A stretch of 64,000 nucleotides of DNA from Pedobacter hiemivivus (lineage in GTDB: Bacteria > Bacteroidota > Bacteroidia > Sphingobacteriales > Sphingobacteriaceae), in NCBI RefSeq assembly GCF_004331685.1, contig NZ_SJSM01000011.1, positions 1 to 64,000 of the forward strand, given 5' to 3'. A model generated the notes under the pieces. It saw nothing but the letters and a program-made list of their open reading frames with translations. It did not search any database and was not told the DNA's origin. Shown here one piece after another: positions 34,381 through 43,553 of the stretch; the first letter of the stretch is position 1, and every line of letters starts with the position of its first letter. The position numbers and the translations under genes were made by a program.

Positions 34381-35511
34381 TTATACTAATGTTTTTTCGG
34401 CTGATAGTGATAATTCATAATCAGCAAAGAATTCATCAAATTTTGCTCTGCTTATTCCAGGCATACAGATCACATGACTCATACCGTCTTCGGTAGCAAG
34501 CTGCCATTTTACCTTTAAAGCTAGTGAAGGCGCTGGGAAGACTACTGTTAGGGCAGAAGGATTGCACCAGGCATTAACACCCATTTCTTTAAATCGGTTC
34601 AATACATATTGTGCGGTCTCCAGACTTTCAATAGCACGTTGTTTTAAACCTTCGATACCCAGTTTTTTAATGGCATACCACATAAATATCGGGCTATGGC
34701 CATTCCTGCTTCCAGTAATTGTGGTATCTACGGTACCGATATATGGAATCGCTTTACCAATGCGTTCCTTATAATTTTTCTTAACCAAAACTACACCACA
34801 TGGGATCGGAGAGCCAATAAATTTGTGCCCGCTTATGGCTAAACTATCGCAACCATGTGCAAAATCAAAACCAGGTTCAAGATTTAACAATGCACTGTAA
34901 GTTCCAGCTAAGGCAGCATCGCAATGAATGTATTGGTTTTTTACAGCCAACGAAGCTAGCGTTTGTTTGATGCGAGCTAAATCATCCTTTGCTTCAGTCA
35001 TCGTGGTACCAATATTGGCTAAAATAATGACTGGTTTATCCCGGTTCATTTGCACCATTTGGCGTAGATCCTCATAGTCCATTTCTCCGTTTTCCTGTTT
35101 ACGGATTACGATGCTCTGGCAATTCAGCAATTGAATGTTTTTTTGTACGCTATAATGGGTGGCCTCCGAATAGTAAACTACACCATTTGGATAAAGTTCC
35201 CGAGCTACATATAGACCATAAAGGTTTCCTTCCGAACCACCATTGGTTACGTATCCCCACCAATTGTCTGTCGGCGCATGAAATAGATCCGCAAAAAATT
35301 GGAGTACCTCTTGCTCAAGAGATCTTGAATTTAAGTCATAAGTTGATTCTACCTGTGGATCGCCAACATTGTTTAAAGGAAGCTTTAATAATGGGTAAAG
35401 CTCAGAGTAGTCAAAATCCTGGGCTATAGGATAGCCTATAAAGTATTCAGAACGCTCTTTCGCCTTTTCCATATAGGCCATTAATCTTTCATTATCAGGT
35501 TTTTTTAACAT
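34381..35511 (-). CDS. hdc: PLP-dependent histidine decarboxylase (paralogue 2)
   Basis: 376 residues, a paralogue of the gene at 14878-16017. Shares WGYVTNGGSEGNLYGLY, YYSEATHYSVQKN (His119) and SGHKFIGSPIPCGVV (PLP Lys230). It has HCDAALAG, closer to the usual HADAAL block than paralogue 1. Expected to make histamine from histidine. Divergent from an Lrp-type regulator 150 bp away, which is likely to control it. The substrate is inferred from overall resemblance to enteric PLP-type Hdc. Confidence 0.83.
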   Translation of the reverse strand: MLKKPDNERLMAYMEKAKERSEYFIGYPIAQDFDYSELYPLLKLPLNNVGDPQVESTYDLNSRSLEQEVLQFFADLFHAPTDNWWGYVTNGGSEGNLYGLYVARELYPNGVVYYSEATHYSVQKNIQLLNCQSIVIRKQENGEMDYEDLRQMVQMNRDKPVIILANIGTTMTEAKDDLARIKQTLASLAVKNQYIHCDAALAGTYSALLNLEPGFDFAHGCDSLAISGHKFIGSPIPCGVVLVKKNYKERIGKAIPYIGTVDTTITGSRNGHSPIFMWYAIKKLGIEGLKQRAIESLETAQYVLNRFKEMGVNAWCNPSALTVVFPAPSLALKVKWQLATEDGMSHVICMPGISRAKFDEFFADYELSLSAEKTLV

Positions 35512-35661
35512 TGTTCTTTATGATTTGGTATTGCAAAATTGAATAATTGTAGATTAATTATCTATGAATATAGAAAAATCAGGAAATATATCTTTTTGTA
35601 AGTGTTTTGTCAGGTCAAATGACTTATTTTGTTCTTTAAAACCTCATTTAAAGGAAATACT

Positions 35662-36129
35662 ATGGCAACGGCATTAGACCAAATGGACACTAAAATCTTA
35701 AATCTGCTGCAAAGAGATTCCTCTCTGCATGTAAAAGAAATTGCATCAAGAATAGGACTGAGCCAATCACCAACCTATGAGCGTATTAAAAAATTGGAGA
35801 ATGAGGGTTTTATTGATAAGTACGTTGCCTTGGTAAATCGGGAGAAACTAGGCAAGCATTTGATGGTTATTTGTACAGTTACACTTAAAGAGCAATCAAT
35901 TGTTGCTTTGAAGGAATTTGAGCAGTCTATCATTAAATTTAAAGAGGTACTGGAAGTAATGTGTATTGCAGGAAGTAGCGATTACATTTTAAAAATAGCT
36001 GTTGAAGATGTAAATACCTATCATACGTTTGTAATTGAGCAATTATCATCTATTGCGAATATCTCTAAACTGAGTAGTAATTTTGTACTTAAAGAACTTA
36101 AAAAAGATACGGCGATAGAGATAGGGTAG
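35662..36129 (+). CDS. Lrp/AsnC-family transcriptional regulator
   Basis: 155 residues from the ATG at 35662; an upstream frame start adds 11 unmatched residues. An AsnC-type winged HTH is at about 5-60 (LDQMDTKILNLLQRDSSLHV, IGLSQSPTYERIKKLENEGF). A RAM/ACT-like effector domain follows (SSDYILKIAVEDVNTYHTFV). Such proteins respond to amino acids. Divergent orientation makes the hdc paralogue next to it the likely target, with histidine or histamine a possible effector. Its stop lies 1 bp from the convergent glycosidase stop. Confidence 0.9.
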   Translation: MATALDQMDTKILNLLQRDSSLHVKEIASRIGLSQSPTYERIKKLENEGFIDKYVALVNREKLGKHLMVICTVTLKEQSIVALKEFEQSIIKFKEVLEVMCIAGSSDYILKIAVEDVNTYHTFVIEQLSSIANISKLSSNFVLKELKKDTAIEIG

Positions 36130-36130
36130 C

Positions 36131-37291
36131 TCAGGAGCCGAAAAAAGGAGTGGCATTTTCTTCTACACATTTAACGGCATATAAGTAAAGAGCGGCAGAC
36201 CAGGTTTGCCAGTCTTGCCCCATCGGTTCTCCTGTTTGTGCTTTATACCATTCGTTAAAACCGTATTCTAATTCTTTGTTACTGGATTTTTTGATCAAAT
36301 CAGTAAGCGCATAAAGTTTCTCTTTTGCCAGATGATGTTTGCCTGCTGCTACCAAAGCTGCAATGTGGAAGGCAGAAATAAAAGGCCAAATACCGCCATT
36401 ATGATAGTCCCCTGGCTTGTTGTAGGCCTCGTAACGTGGAATCCAATCGGCATCGCCAGGCAAAATAAAGGGAAAGAAATTAGGCGACAAGGGAACTACT
36501 AAATCGCCGATATCTCTCATTAGATTGCACTGTTCTTCTATCCAGGATGCCATATGCTCAGCTCTGGTACGTGATGCTAGGCCGGATAACATGGCGATGC
36601 TGTTTCCTAAAAGGTCAAACCTTTCACTGCTGTATATTTTGTACGACCATAATGCGTAATAGGGTTTACGTTTCACAACCATACCTTCGTGACGATGATG
36701 TGGATTCGAACTTTCGGTAATGGTGAAATGCTCCATAGCGACTTTTAGTTTATGCGCACGCTCATGGTAGCCCAACATGCTCAGATAAGCGAATGCTGTT
36801 GCATTTACAAACAGACCAAAACCAAGCACCCATTGTTCATCCCGCCAATCACTGGTTGGCTGTTGTGCAATCAAATAATCATCACTCGGACTTTGGTATT
36901 CCATCCAGGTCAATGCTTTCTGAACCGAAATCTCCAGAAAATCTTTCTCACCGGTAAATTTCCTGAAAATACCCACCGCTAGTAAAAATAGGGGCGTAGT
37001 ATCAGTTGCACCACGGTTTTCGGGGTCATGTACCATGGAGGGGATGTGTCCTCTTAAAGACTGGTTTTTTGATAAAGTTTCCAGTGATTTTCTGATGGAA
37101 GCCGTTAATTTCGCATTGTCCGAAACGGCTATCCCAAATATGGAAAGCATTAAATCTCTTGTATAAGGTTCAGGGTATCCCCAACCTGCCGTCCGCGGAA
37201 GACCATGATACGGTCCTTTCGAATTGTGAAGAAGTACCTCTATAGCTGCAGTCCTTGCTTTTTCTATTTCCTGCCAGTTTTTAGTGCTCAT
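36131..37291 (-). CDS. GH100-like (alpha/alpha)6 glycosidase, neutral invertase type
   Basis: 386 residues from the ATG at 37291; the frame also runs to a TTG at 37297. Segments LPRTAGWGYPEPYTRDLML, TSDWRDEQWV, YHNGGIWPFISAFHIAALV and EPMGQDWQTWSAALYLYAV match plant-type alkaline/neutral invertases and related debranching-like enzymes. The Asp of TSDW is the likely general acid. It would hydrolyse sucrose or a related glycoside in the cytosol, as there is no signal peptide. Downstream end of a three-gene unit with a GT4 and a PIG-L deacetylase. Confidence 0.82.
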   Translation of the reverse strand: MSTKNWQEIEKARTAAIEVLLHNSKGPYHGLPRTAGWGYPEPYTRDLMLSIFGIAVSDNAKLTASIRKSLETLSKNQSLRGHIPSMVHDPENRGATDTTPLFLLAVGIFRKFTGEKDFLEISVQKALTWMEYQSPSDDYLIAQQPTSDWRDEQWVLGFGLFVNATAFAYLSMLGYHERAHKLKVAMEHFTITESSNPHHRHEGMVVKRKPYYALWSYKIYSSERFDLLGNSIAMLSGLASRTRAEHMASWIEEQCNLMRDIGDLVVPLSPNFFPFILPGDADWIPRYEAYNKPGDYHNGGIWPFISAFHIAALVAAGKHHLAKEKLYALTDLIKKSSNKELEYGFNEWYKAQTGEPMGQDWQTWSAALYLYAVKCVEENATPFFGS

Positions 37292-37302
37292 AATCAATAG
37301 AT

Positions 37303-38445
37303 TTAATATATGTCTAGTCTTTTATTTATGATTTCGATGAAGCGCTTAGCCACGATACGGTAATCGAAATGATTTAAAGCCCTTTGTCGACCCGCTTCTC
37401 CCATTTGCTTCCGAAGGTTAGGATTGGTCATTAATTTGATCAGACTCTCCTTAATGTCATTCACATCAGCACGGTAATCCACTATTCTTGGCTCATCAAA
37501 AACTATTCGTTTGCTTTCTTCAAAGCCAGATTCTGTACCAAGGGTAACTTCGTTAATTACTATTTTTTGATTTACACTTGCCATAAAAGCTGTTTCTCCA
37601 TGTATTAGTGTATCCAACATTCCCATCGCATTAATTCCAATTACCGGTTTAGCACATGCACCAGCTTCAACCTGAAGCATTCCAAAACCTTCCAGACGGG
37701 AGGGGGCTGCGTAGATATCGCAAGCTCCAAGAAGAAAAGGCACAAAATCTCTGGATATAATGCTAGTAGGGAAGGAGACATTTTTACCGATCCCGAGCTG
37801 TTGGGCGAGTTCTATATCTAAGTGGTTCTGAATGATCGTTCGTGGTTGCGGCCATACCTTGCAGACATATTTCCAATCTGACAATGGGATTCCTGTTACC
37901 GCTAGTGCTTCCATCACCTCTCTTCCACCTTTAGAGGCGGCATCTCCGCCAATAGTGAGGATCACTTGCTGTTCCGGACTTATCCCTAAAGCTTCTCTTA
38001 CGGCTAATACTTTGGGATGATTTTTAGGATATGGTTTAAAATTTTCTGTATCACATCCCACAGGGAGCACTTCAATATTGTCTCCTTTGATCCCATCGCG
38101 GATATACATTTCCTTTACCCAATTAGAGGTCACTAAAATCAAAGGTAGTTCATTTAAAACATCCTGATAATTGGCAATATAACCATCTGCAACAAGCCAT
38201 GGAACACCTTGAATGCCATGTTTACGTGGATGTAGAACTAGTTGAGGGGTGTGTCCCCAGTAACCCGTGCCTACAACAATATCCGGTTTGAACCAATTGT
38301 AGTACCATTCTTTTTCCAGTGTCGATTCAACGTGAGCCGCATGGGCATCTACACCATTTGCCAGTAAACCTTTGTAAAGCAAGTCGCCCTGTGTGGCCAG
38401 TCCGCCAGGAGTAGGCGGATAATCATACAATACGAGTACCTTCAT
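37303..38445 (-). CDS. GT4-family glycosyltransferase
   Basis: 380 residues, GT-B fold. N-terminal segment VLYDYPPTPGGLATQGDLL. The C-terminal nucleotide-sugar site is PSRLEGFGMLQVEAGACAKP, holding the E-x7-E motif. LTIGGDAASKGGREVMEAL is the usual start of the second domain. Overlaps the PIG-L gene by 4 bp (ATGA type) and is followed 11 bp later by the glycosidase. Donor and acceptor are unknown. Confidence 0.9.
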   Translation of the reverse strand: MKVLVLYDYPPTPGGLATQGDLLYKGLLANGVDAHAAHVESTLEKEWYYNWFKPDIVVGTGYWGHTPQLVLHPRKHGIQGVPWLVADGYIANYQDVLNELPLILVTSNWVKEMYIRDGIKGDNIEVLPVGCDTENFKPYPKNHPKVLAVREALGISPEQQVILTIGGDAASKGGREVMEALAVTGIPLSDWKYVCKVWPQPRTIIQNHLDIELAQQLGIGKNVSFPTSIISRDFVPFLLGACDIYAAPSRLEGFGMLQVEAGACAKPVIGINAMGMLDTLIHGETAFMASVNQKIVINEVTLGTESGFEESKRIVFDEPRIVDYRADVNDIKESLIKLMTNPNLRKQMGEAGRQRALNHFDYRIVAKRFIEIINKRLDIY

Positions 38446-39098
38446 AATATTTGGTTCCTTTCAAGCCATTTTAAAGCCTCTTTTTTATGGGTGAATTTCC
38501 AGAATGCCTCAGCTTTTGGGGTCGCTTTTGCCTCCCAGCTGTCCTGTTCAAAACCGTATATTTTTGTTATTAGCTCGTATTTTGTATTCCACAGGTCATT
38601 AGGCAGATCAAAATAAAGACCGGTTGTTTTTAATGCTTGCGGAAAATACATTCTGTTGCCATCTTCGTAAGCAAATACCCAGATTTCCTTGCTTGATAAT
38701 TTGCGTTCGTACCATAGGTTTAATACTGTCGTTCCAATCTCTTCATGGCGTAAATGTCTGGTGTATTCGCCAGAAGGATTATGGGTTATAATTAGGTCGT
38801 AATTTACATTTGGGAGTAGTTTCAGTAGTATTCGTGCAATTTCTTGTTTATCCTGTGGAATTTGCGCCGGGCCATCATCCAAATCGCCCATAGCCCCCTT
38901 TGCATGGAAGACTGTTAAGGCTTTGTGGAATTTTGGTGCCCTGTTGGGATCGGATTTTCTGCACAGACAAGCGATAAAATATTCCCATTCGGGGTGGGTC
39001 AATAAGGTTCCTCCGGCCCATAAAACTTCATCGTCAGGGTGTGCTACAATAACAGCTACCTTTTTTGTCTTCTTCTCATTGATCGCTTCAGGCTTCAT
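38442..39098 (-). CDS. PIG-L/LmbE-family deacetylase
   Basis: 218 residues. The zinc motif AHPDDE (residues 19-24) and the later THNPSGEYTRHLRHEEIG supply the metal ligands of N-acetylglucosamine-type deacetylases such as PIG-L, MshB and BshB. Probably removes an acetyl group from an N-acetyl sugar made or used by the adjoining GT4. First gene of a three-gene operon. BshA/BshB bacillithiol synthesis was considered; the GT4 does not look like BshA. Confidence 0.88.
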   Translation of the reverse strand: MKPEAINEKKTKKVAVIVAHPDDEVLWAGGTLLTHPEWEYFIACLCRKSDPNRAPKFHKALTVFHAKGAMGDLDDGPAQIPQDKQEIARILLKLLPNVNYDLIITHNPSGEYTRHLRHEEIGTTVLNLWYERKLSSKEIWVFAYEDGNRMYFPQALKTTGLYFDLPNDLWNTKYELITKIYGFEQDSWEAKATPKAEAFWKFTHKKEALKWLERNQIL

Positions 39099-39210
39099 TA
39101 TATCAATTAGTTAGTTTACATCGTAATATTTGCTAGATGTGGATATAACATGATAAAACTCGTTAAGTTTGAACGATATGTTTTCTGGCTTTTAAAATTG
39201 AAAAATAAAA

Positions 39211-39237
39211 AAGGGGAAATCGTTAAGATTTCCCCTT
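39211..39237 (-). terminator. Terminator of the SusCD-thioredoxin cluster
   Basis: A perfect 11-bp stem (39211-39221 with 39227-39237) around GTTAA is followed on the minus strand by a T-rich run. It lies 48 bp after the last gene of the cluster. Confidence 0.8.
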
Positions 39238-39284
39238 GTAGATAGGATTGGCTTATTGCCAAAGCCCTGATTGTGTTTTTTGAA

Positions 39285-39821
39285 TTAATTCATGCGCATT
39301 GCAGGAATAGACTTTTTTGTCAACTTTTCAAATCCTAAAGCATAACTCTCAAATTCAGCAGTAATCTTTTCCATTAAAGCTTTCTTTCCTTCAGCATTGC
39401 CTTTGATTTTGGCTTTCCAATTGATTTCGCACTTTGCATCCTTATCCTTGGTGAAAACACAAATTTCTGCTTCTTTAATACCTTTAGGTAACGATTCCGT
39501 ACCCAGTTGGATCACCATAAACTTGTATTGCTTATCCACCTGCTTAATGGTTTCTTTACGCATAGTCCCATCTGCAAAAGTAACTTCTCTTTCAACTGGA
39601 AAGTTGGCATCAGTAACAACTATCGCAGTTGCATAGCCATTAGAAGCCTTCTGAAGCAATTCAGCTTTATTTAGAATATCCCAAGCCTCATCTTGCGGCA
39701 TGCTGATAGTAGCGTCTTTATTAACGTCATAGGTTACTTTTTGCGCAGCCTCCATTTGAGCTTTCGCTGTAACCACTGATAAACCAGTTAATAACAATAG
39801 TGATAATACGATCTTCTTCAT
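39285..39821 (-). CDS. Secreted SRPBCC-like protein
   Basis: 178 residues with a signal peptide (LSVVTAKAQ). The mature part (NKDATISMPQDEAWDILNKA; FTKDKDAKCEINWKAKIKG; ALMEKITAEFESYALGFEKL) follows the SRPBCC pattern and would bind a hydrophobic ligand in the periplasm. It starts 2 bp before the end of the TlpA-like gene, so it belongs to the same operon. Ligand unknown. Confidence 0.7.
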   Translation of the reverse strand: MKKIVLSLLLLTGLSVVTAKAQMEAAQKVTYDVNKDATISMPQDEAWDILNKAELLQKASNGYATAIVVTDANFPVEREVTFADGTMRKETIKQVDKQYKFMVIQLGTESLPKGIKEAEICVFTKDKDAKCEINWKAKIKGNAEGKKALMEKITAEFESYALGFEKLTKKSIPAMRMN

Positions 39822-39823
39822 AA

Positions 39824-40984
39824 TTACATTCCAAATATTTTTTTCATGGCTTTATCTAACGATTCTCCACGAACATTTTTCTCTACAATTTTTCCTTCTT
39901 TATCAACCACCACCAGGTAAGGGATGCCACTGAATAGGTAAGATGCCATTACTGGTTTAGATTCTTGAGCATTGATTTGTGGCCATGCCATTTTCTCTTC
40001 AGCCATTGCCTTTTTCCAGGCTTCTGGTTTCGCGTCTACTGATACAGATAAAATCTCTAGACCTTTATCTTTGTATTTTTTGTAAACTTCTTTCAAGTGA
40101 GGAATTTCCTGGCGACAAGGACCACACCATGAGGCCCAGAAATCGATAATCAGGTATTTACCTTTAAAATCTTTAGGACTCATTTTTTTACCATTTACAT
40201 CAGGGAAAGAAAAGTCAGGTGTTTTTTGACCATCGGCAATTTTAGCCGTTTGGGCCATGTTGTCAAGTATTTCTTTTTTCTTGTCTTTAGCCTGTGTTAA
40301 CCAAGGGTATTTTTTAGTCAGATTGTCCAATGTAGACATCAGCAATTCACCATCTCTTTTCCAACTCAAACCATTTAAGGCGTAAAGAACGGCCGGTTGG
40401 TTTTTGTATTTATTGATGATGTATTTGGTACGGATATTTGCCTCTTTATTAATACGGTCAAAACCATCCTTCATATAATTTATCCAAAGCGTATCCTTAG
40501 AAAGACCTGCTTTCCATTGCTCCTGACCAACAGCAATCATCTGCTGATAGTTAAGGTAATTAACAAGATTGACATCATTGATGAGATCATTATCGGCCGA
40601 AGTATTTTCCATATAGATGTATGGAGGGTTTTTGATCTTCATTTTTGCGGTATCAATACCTCTTACATTCACATGGATATTGTCTTTGTCCGCCCAAAAA
40701 TCGATGCGGTCAAAGTAATATACGCGTACCTGGTAAAAATCAGGGTTATCTGCGGGTACTTTAAAAGAGAAATTATTGTTGGCATCAACTTTAGTACTAT
40801 CTATCGCTTTAAATGCTTTTTTAAAACCTTCTCCTTCATATTTCCCCAGGTAGATAGGGTATTTGTTTTCTGTATCCGGAAACTGAACCTTACCGGTAAA
40901 AGTTACGGTTTTTCCTTTTTGGGCAAAGCTGCTGCTTACCATTAACAACGCGGCAATTGCCAGTGTTAAACCTTTTTTAATCAT
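39824..40984 (-). CDS. TlpA-type thioredoxin with N-terminal DUF4369-like domain
   Basis: 386 residues. A signal peptide is at 1-22 (VSSSFAQ). A beta-rich domain at about 25-125 fits DUF4369, followed by a helical linker. The C-terminal TlpA/ResA-like thioredoxin has active site WCGPC (Cys287, Cys290) and the cis-proline segment SGIPYLVVVD. Periplasmic thiol-disulfide oxidoreductase. Common in Bacteroidota SusCD loci, although its target is seldom known. Confidence 0.9.
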   Translation of the reverse strand: MIKKGLTLAIAALLMVSSSFAQKGKTVTFTGKVQFPDTENKYPIYLGKYEGEGFKKAFKAIDSTKVDANNNFSFKVPADNPDFYQVRVYYFDRIDFWADKDNIHVNVRGIDTAKMKIKNPPYIYMENTSADNDLINDVNLVNYLNYQQMIAVGQEQWKAGLSKDTLWINYMKDGFDRINKEANIRTKYIINKYKNQPAVLYALNGLSWKRDGELLMSTLDNLTKKYPWLTQAKDKKKEILDNMAQTAKIADGQKTPDFSFPDVNGKKMSPKDFKGKYLIIDFWASWCGPCRQEIPHLKEVYKKYKDKGLEILSVSVDAKPEAWKKAMAEEKMAWPQINAQESKPVMASYLFSGIPYLVVVDKEGKIVEKNVRGESLDKAMKKIFGM

Positions 40985-41014
40985 GGTGTTTTTGTATTTA
41001 TTATAAGTTGTTTT

Positions 41015-42220
41015 TTAATCTTTCATCATTGGAGGGGTCATCTGCCCTTTCTGGGATGCTTCTTTCCTCAGGTCTTGTGCTTTAGTAGCCATTAATTCCG
41101 CTTCAGCAGTTTTACCTTGTTTTTTTAGTGTTCTTTTTCTAAGATCTGCCAGTTGGATATTAGCAAATAGGTTAGGGTTACTGCTTTCTACCTGATCTGC
41201 CCAGCTTAAGGCATGTTTATAGTATTGTGCAGGAGCTGCGGTTACTAAATCATTAGCCGCACCAATTACAAAACCAGCTTTATTTTTAAAATCCGAATCT
41301 TCCCAAACTGCATATACTTTTGCTATAAACTTGTCCCATTTGCTTGTCGCCGCAAATTCAATAAGCTCCAGTTGAGCAAGCATTGGTTTTGAGTAATCAG
41401 TTCCATTGCTTAACAATTTCCTTATGGCCGTAGCTTTTTCAGTGGCAGCCTTTAGATCAGTCTTCTTTTCGTAGGCTCTTTTAATGGCGTATACAGATGA
41501 GCTCATTGTTCTCTGGAAATATGCGTTCACTTTTTCAGCGCCATATTTCTTTTCTAGCTCAGCTTTATTGCTATATAAATAAGCAAAAGACTGAGCTGCT
41601 GGGTTATTCAGATGTTTTAATGCAAGATTCCAATTATTAGCTTCCATTAAAGATGCTTTTGGAAGCCCATCGAAATATACTTTTGCTACAGCACCCATTT
41701 TATCAGCTTCGTAAGCTTTATCAAGTGCTTCCATATAAGCCAAAGCAGTAGCTTCCGAATGATCGCCGCTGTTGAATTTTTTTGCCAGTCCAAATGCCGT
41801 GCTTCCTGGGTTTAAAGCTTTTTTTGCTTCCTCCATAAATTCTGGAGCAGACATACTACCCACGATTTTGTGTACTACCTCTCCGTCACCATTAATAAAC
41901 AGGTAAGTAGGGTAGGCGCTTACCTCAAATTTATCTTTTAATGCAGGGCCTTCACCTTTTTCCATATCGTACTTAACATTTAAGAAAGTTTGGTTAAATA
42001 GATCGGCTACGTTGTCTTTAGTAAAAACATCTTTAGCCATCATTTTACATGGCCCACACCAAGTGGTATAGGCATCGAAAAAGATAATCTTTTTCTCTTT
42101 TTTGGCTGTGGCCAGCTGAGTTTTCCAGTCGGCTTCCTTAAACGAGATCTCGCGGTTTTGAGCAGTTGCCCCGGTCAAAATACCGAGGCTTAGTGCTAAT
42201 GTTAATAAATTGCGTTTCAT
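41015..42220 (-). CDS. Exported thioredoxin-fold protein with helical C-terminus
   Basis: 401 residues. A signal peptide ends at ATAQ (residues 18-21). The thioredoxin fold comes first (FFDAYTTWCGPCKMMAKDVF; Cys55, Cys58), with SAYPTYLFINGDGEVVHK as the cis-proline strand. Residues about 140-400 are a long helical region without a recognised domain. Second thiol-active protein of this locus; probably periplasmic. Confidence 0.88.
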   Translation of the reverse strand: MKRNLLTLALSLGILTGATAQNREISFKEADWKTQLATAKKEKKIIFFDAYTTWCGPCKMMAKDVFTKDNVADLFNQTFLNVKYDMEKGEGPALKDKFEVSAYPTYLFINGDGEVVHKIVGSMSAPEFMEEAKKALNPGSTAFGLAKKFNSGDHSEATALAYMEALDKAYEADKMGAVAKVYFDGLPKASLMEANNWNLALKHLNNPAAQSFAYLYSNKAELEKKYGAEKVNAYFQRTMSSSVYAIKRAYEKKTDLKAATEKATAIRKLLSNGTDYSKPMLAQLELIEFAATSKWDKFIAKVYAVWEDSDFKNKAGFVIGAANDLVTAAPAQYYKHALSWADQVESSNPNLFANIQLADLRKRTLKKQGKTAEAELMATKAQDLRKEASQKGQMTPPMMKD

Positions 42221-42251
42221 ATCTAATAAATAGTTAGGTGGTTACTAATTT

Positions 42252-43535
42252 TTATTGTGTTTTAGAATTCATCCGTCCAGGGCACCTTAACATCACTGAG
42301 CGCATTCTATTTACCTGATCGAGGGTGATGGAGTTATGGGCGCTTGGATAGCGATTGTCATCCATTGCATTCTCAAGAAAGAACTTTTCCCCATTTATTG
42401 CTGTTTGAATGTTAGTTGTAAGATCAGAGCCAGTACCTACATACTCGGGTGTATCCTGACAAAAATCAGAGTAAAGGCGACCAGCAGCAAAATATGTTGA
42501 AAATAAACCGTAGAAGCTACCAATAGAATTGAAAATTTCAATTCTACGCTCGAAACCTGGTCTGTATACTGTATTTGGCATAAAAACCGTTGCTGCTTGA
42601 AAAGTTGTCACGAAATCATCTGCATTCGTAGCAATTGCGGTAACACCAGGTATCAGTATTTCGCCTGGTCCCGCGGCTAACTGTTTTGCCGGAGCTAAAT
42701 TCCCCGCACCACTACTAGAACCATATGGAAATATGTTGACGTTTAAGTATGTTTTTGGATTCCAGATAAACTTGGCCGTATTTTTATTGATGTAATCAAC
42801 AAAATCAGCTAAGACAATTGTTGGTGCCGTAGGGGTCACTTTGATTTCATCACTGTAAACAATCCTGTCATAGCCCGGGAATTGTAAAGTTTGCCCGGCT
42901 ACATTTTTAGCCGCTAGTCTGAACTCGATATTAGCTGCCGCACCATTTGGTGCATTACCTACTTTATTGTTGATGATGTCATTCATAATTTTCAAGCCAT
43001 TTACTATATCTGAATAATTTGTAGGCTGAAAAGAAGAAAGATCATAAGCCACATTAGTAGGGTTTAATTCCCATACATGGAAAATTACATCAACATATAA
43101 CGTTGGTAAAACCGGTGGAGTAGCCCTTATGGTTACTTCCTTTACCGGCGATTTGATGTTACCCACCTGAGCATAAAATCTAAGTTTAGACCCTGCAACC
43201 GCAGTTGAAGTATTGAAGGTTAACCCGATTTCTTTATTGGTAGTTTCTTCGTAAATTTTAACCGTTCCTACAGGTAGTTTTCTATAGTCAAACAATTGTT
43301 TAACCACACTGCCATCGGATTTTTTGACGTCTTTATAGGTTTCTACAATAAATTTTAAGGTGGCCTTACCATCTGCAATCAGCATGTTGGTACCAGCAGA
43401 AAAGACAATAGAATTAACATCCTCCGCATTAAACTCTACCATTTTATAATCAAATTCACTTTGTTTACAGCCCGAAAAGCATACCACAGTGCTTATGATT
43501 GCGCTTGTAATAAAATTTTTAATATTCATCTTCAT
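42252..43535 (-). CDS. Degenerate zinc-metalloproteinase-like (metzincin, M43-type) lipoprotein
   Basis: 427 residues. A lipoprotein signal with lipobox FSGC (Cys23) is followed by an Ig-like N-terminal part. The C-terminal part resembles the zinc-dependent metalloproteinase lipoproteins common after susCD in Bacteroidota. The expected HExxHxxGxxH site reads NSIGSFYGLFS at residues 336-346, so both catalytic and zinc residues are replaced, while the downstream DFCQDTPEY block is kept. It is therefore likely a non-catalytic, surface-exposed binding protein. Confidence 0.72.
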   Translation of the reverse strand: MKMNIKNFITSAIISTVVCFSGCKQSEFDYKMVEFNAEDVNSIVFSAGTNMLIADGKATLKFIVETYKDVKKSDGSVVKQLFDYRKLPVGTVKIYEETTNKEIGLTFNTSTAVAGSKLRFYAQVGNIKSPVKEVTIRATPPVLPTLYVDVIFHVWELNPTNVAYDLSSFQPTNYSDIVNGLKIMNDIINNKVGNAPNGAAANIEFRLAAKNVAGQTLQFPGYDRIVYSDEIKVTPTAPTIVLADFVDYINKNTAKFIWNPKTYLNVNIFPYGSSSGAGNLAPAKQLAAGPGEILIPGVTAIATNADDFVTTFQAATVFMPNTVYRPGFERRIEIFNSIGSFYGLFSTYFAAGRLYSDFCQDTPEYVGTGSDLTTNIQTAINGEKFFLENAMDDNRYPSAHNSITLDQVNRMRSVMLRCPGRMNSKTQ

Positions 43536-43553
43536 CGTTGTTTGAAATAAAAA

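Noticed and set aside
38442..39098. PIG-L gene as bacillithiol bshB
   Set aside because: The adjoining GT4 lacks the look of BshA and no bshC is present, so the specific name is not justified.
40397..40945. Plus-strand open frame of 182 codons opposite the TlpA-like gene
   Set aside because: Antisense to a well-supported gene, with no family pattern and no promoter or ribosome-binding site.
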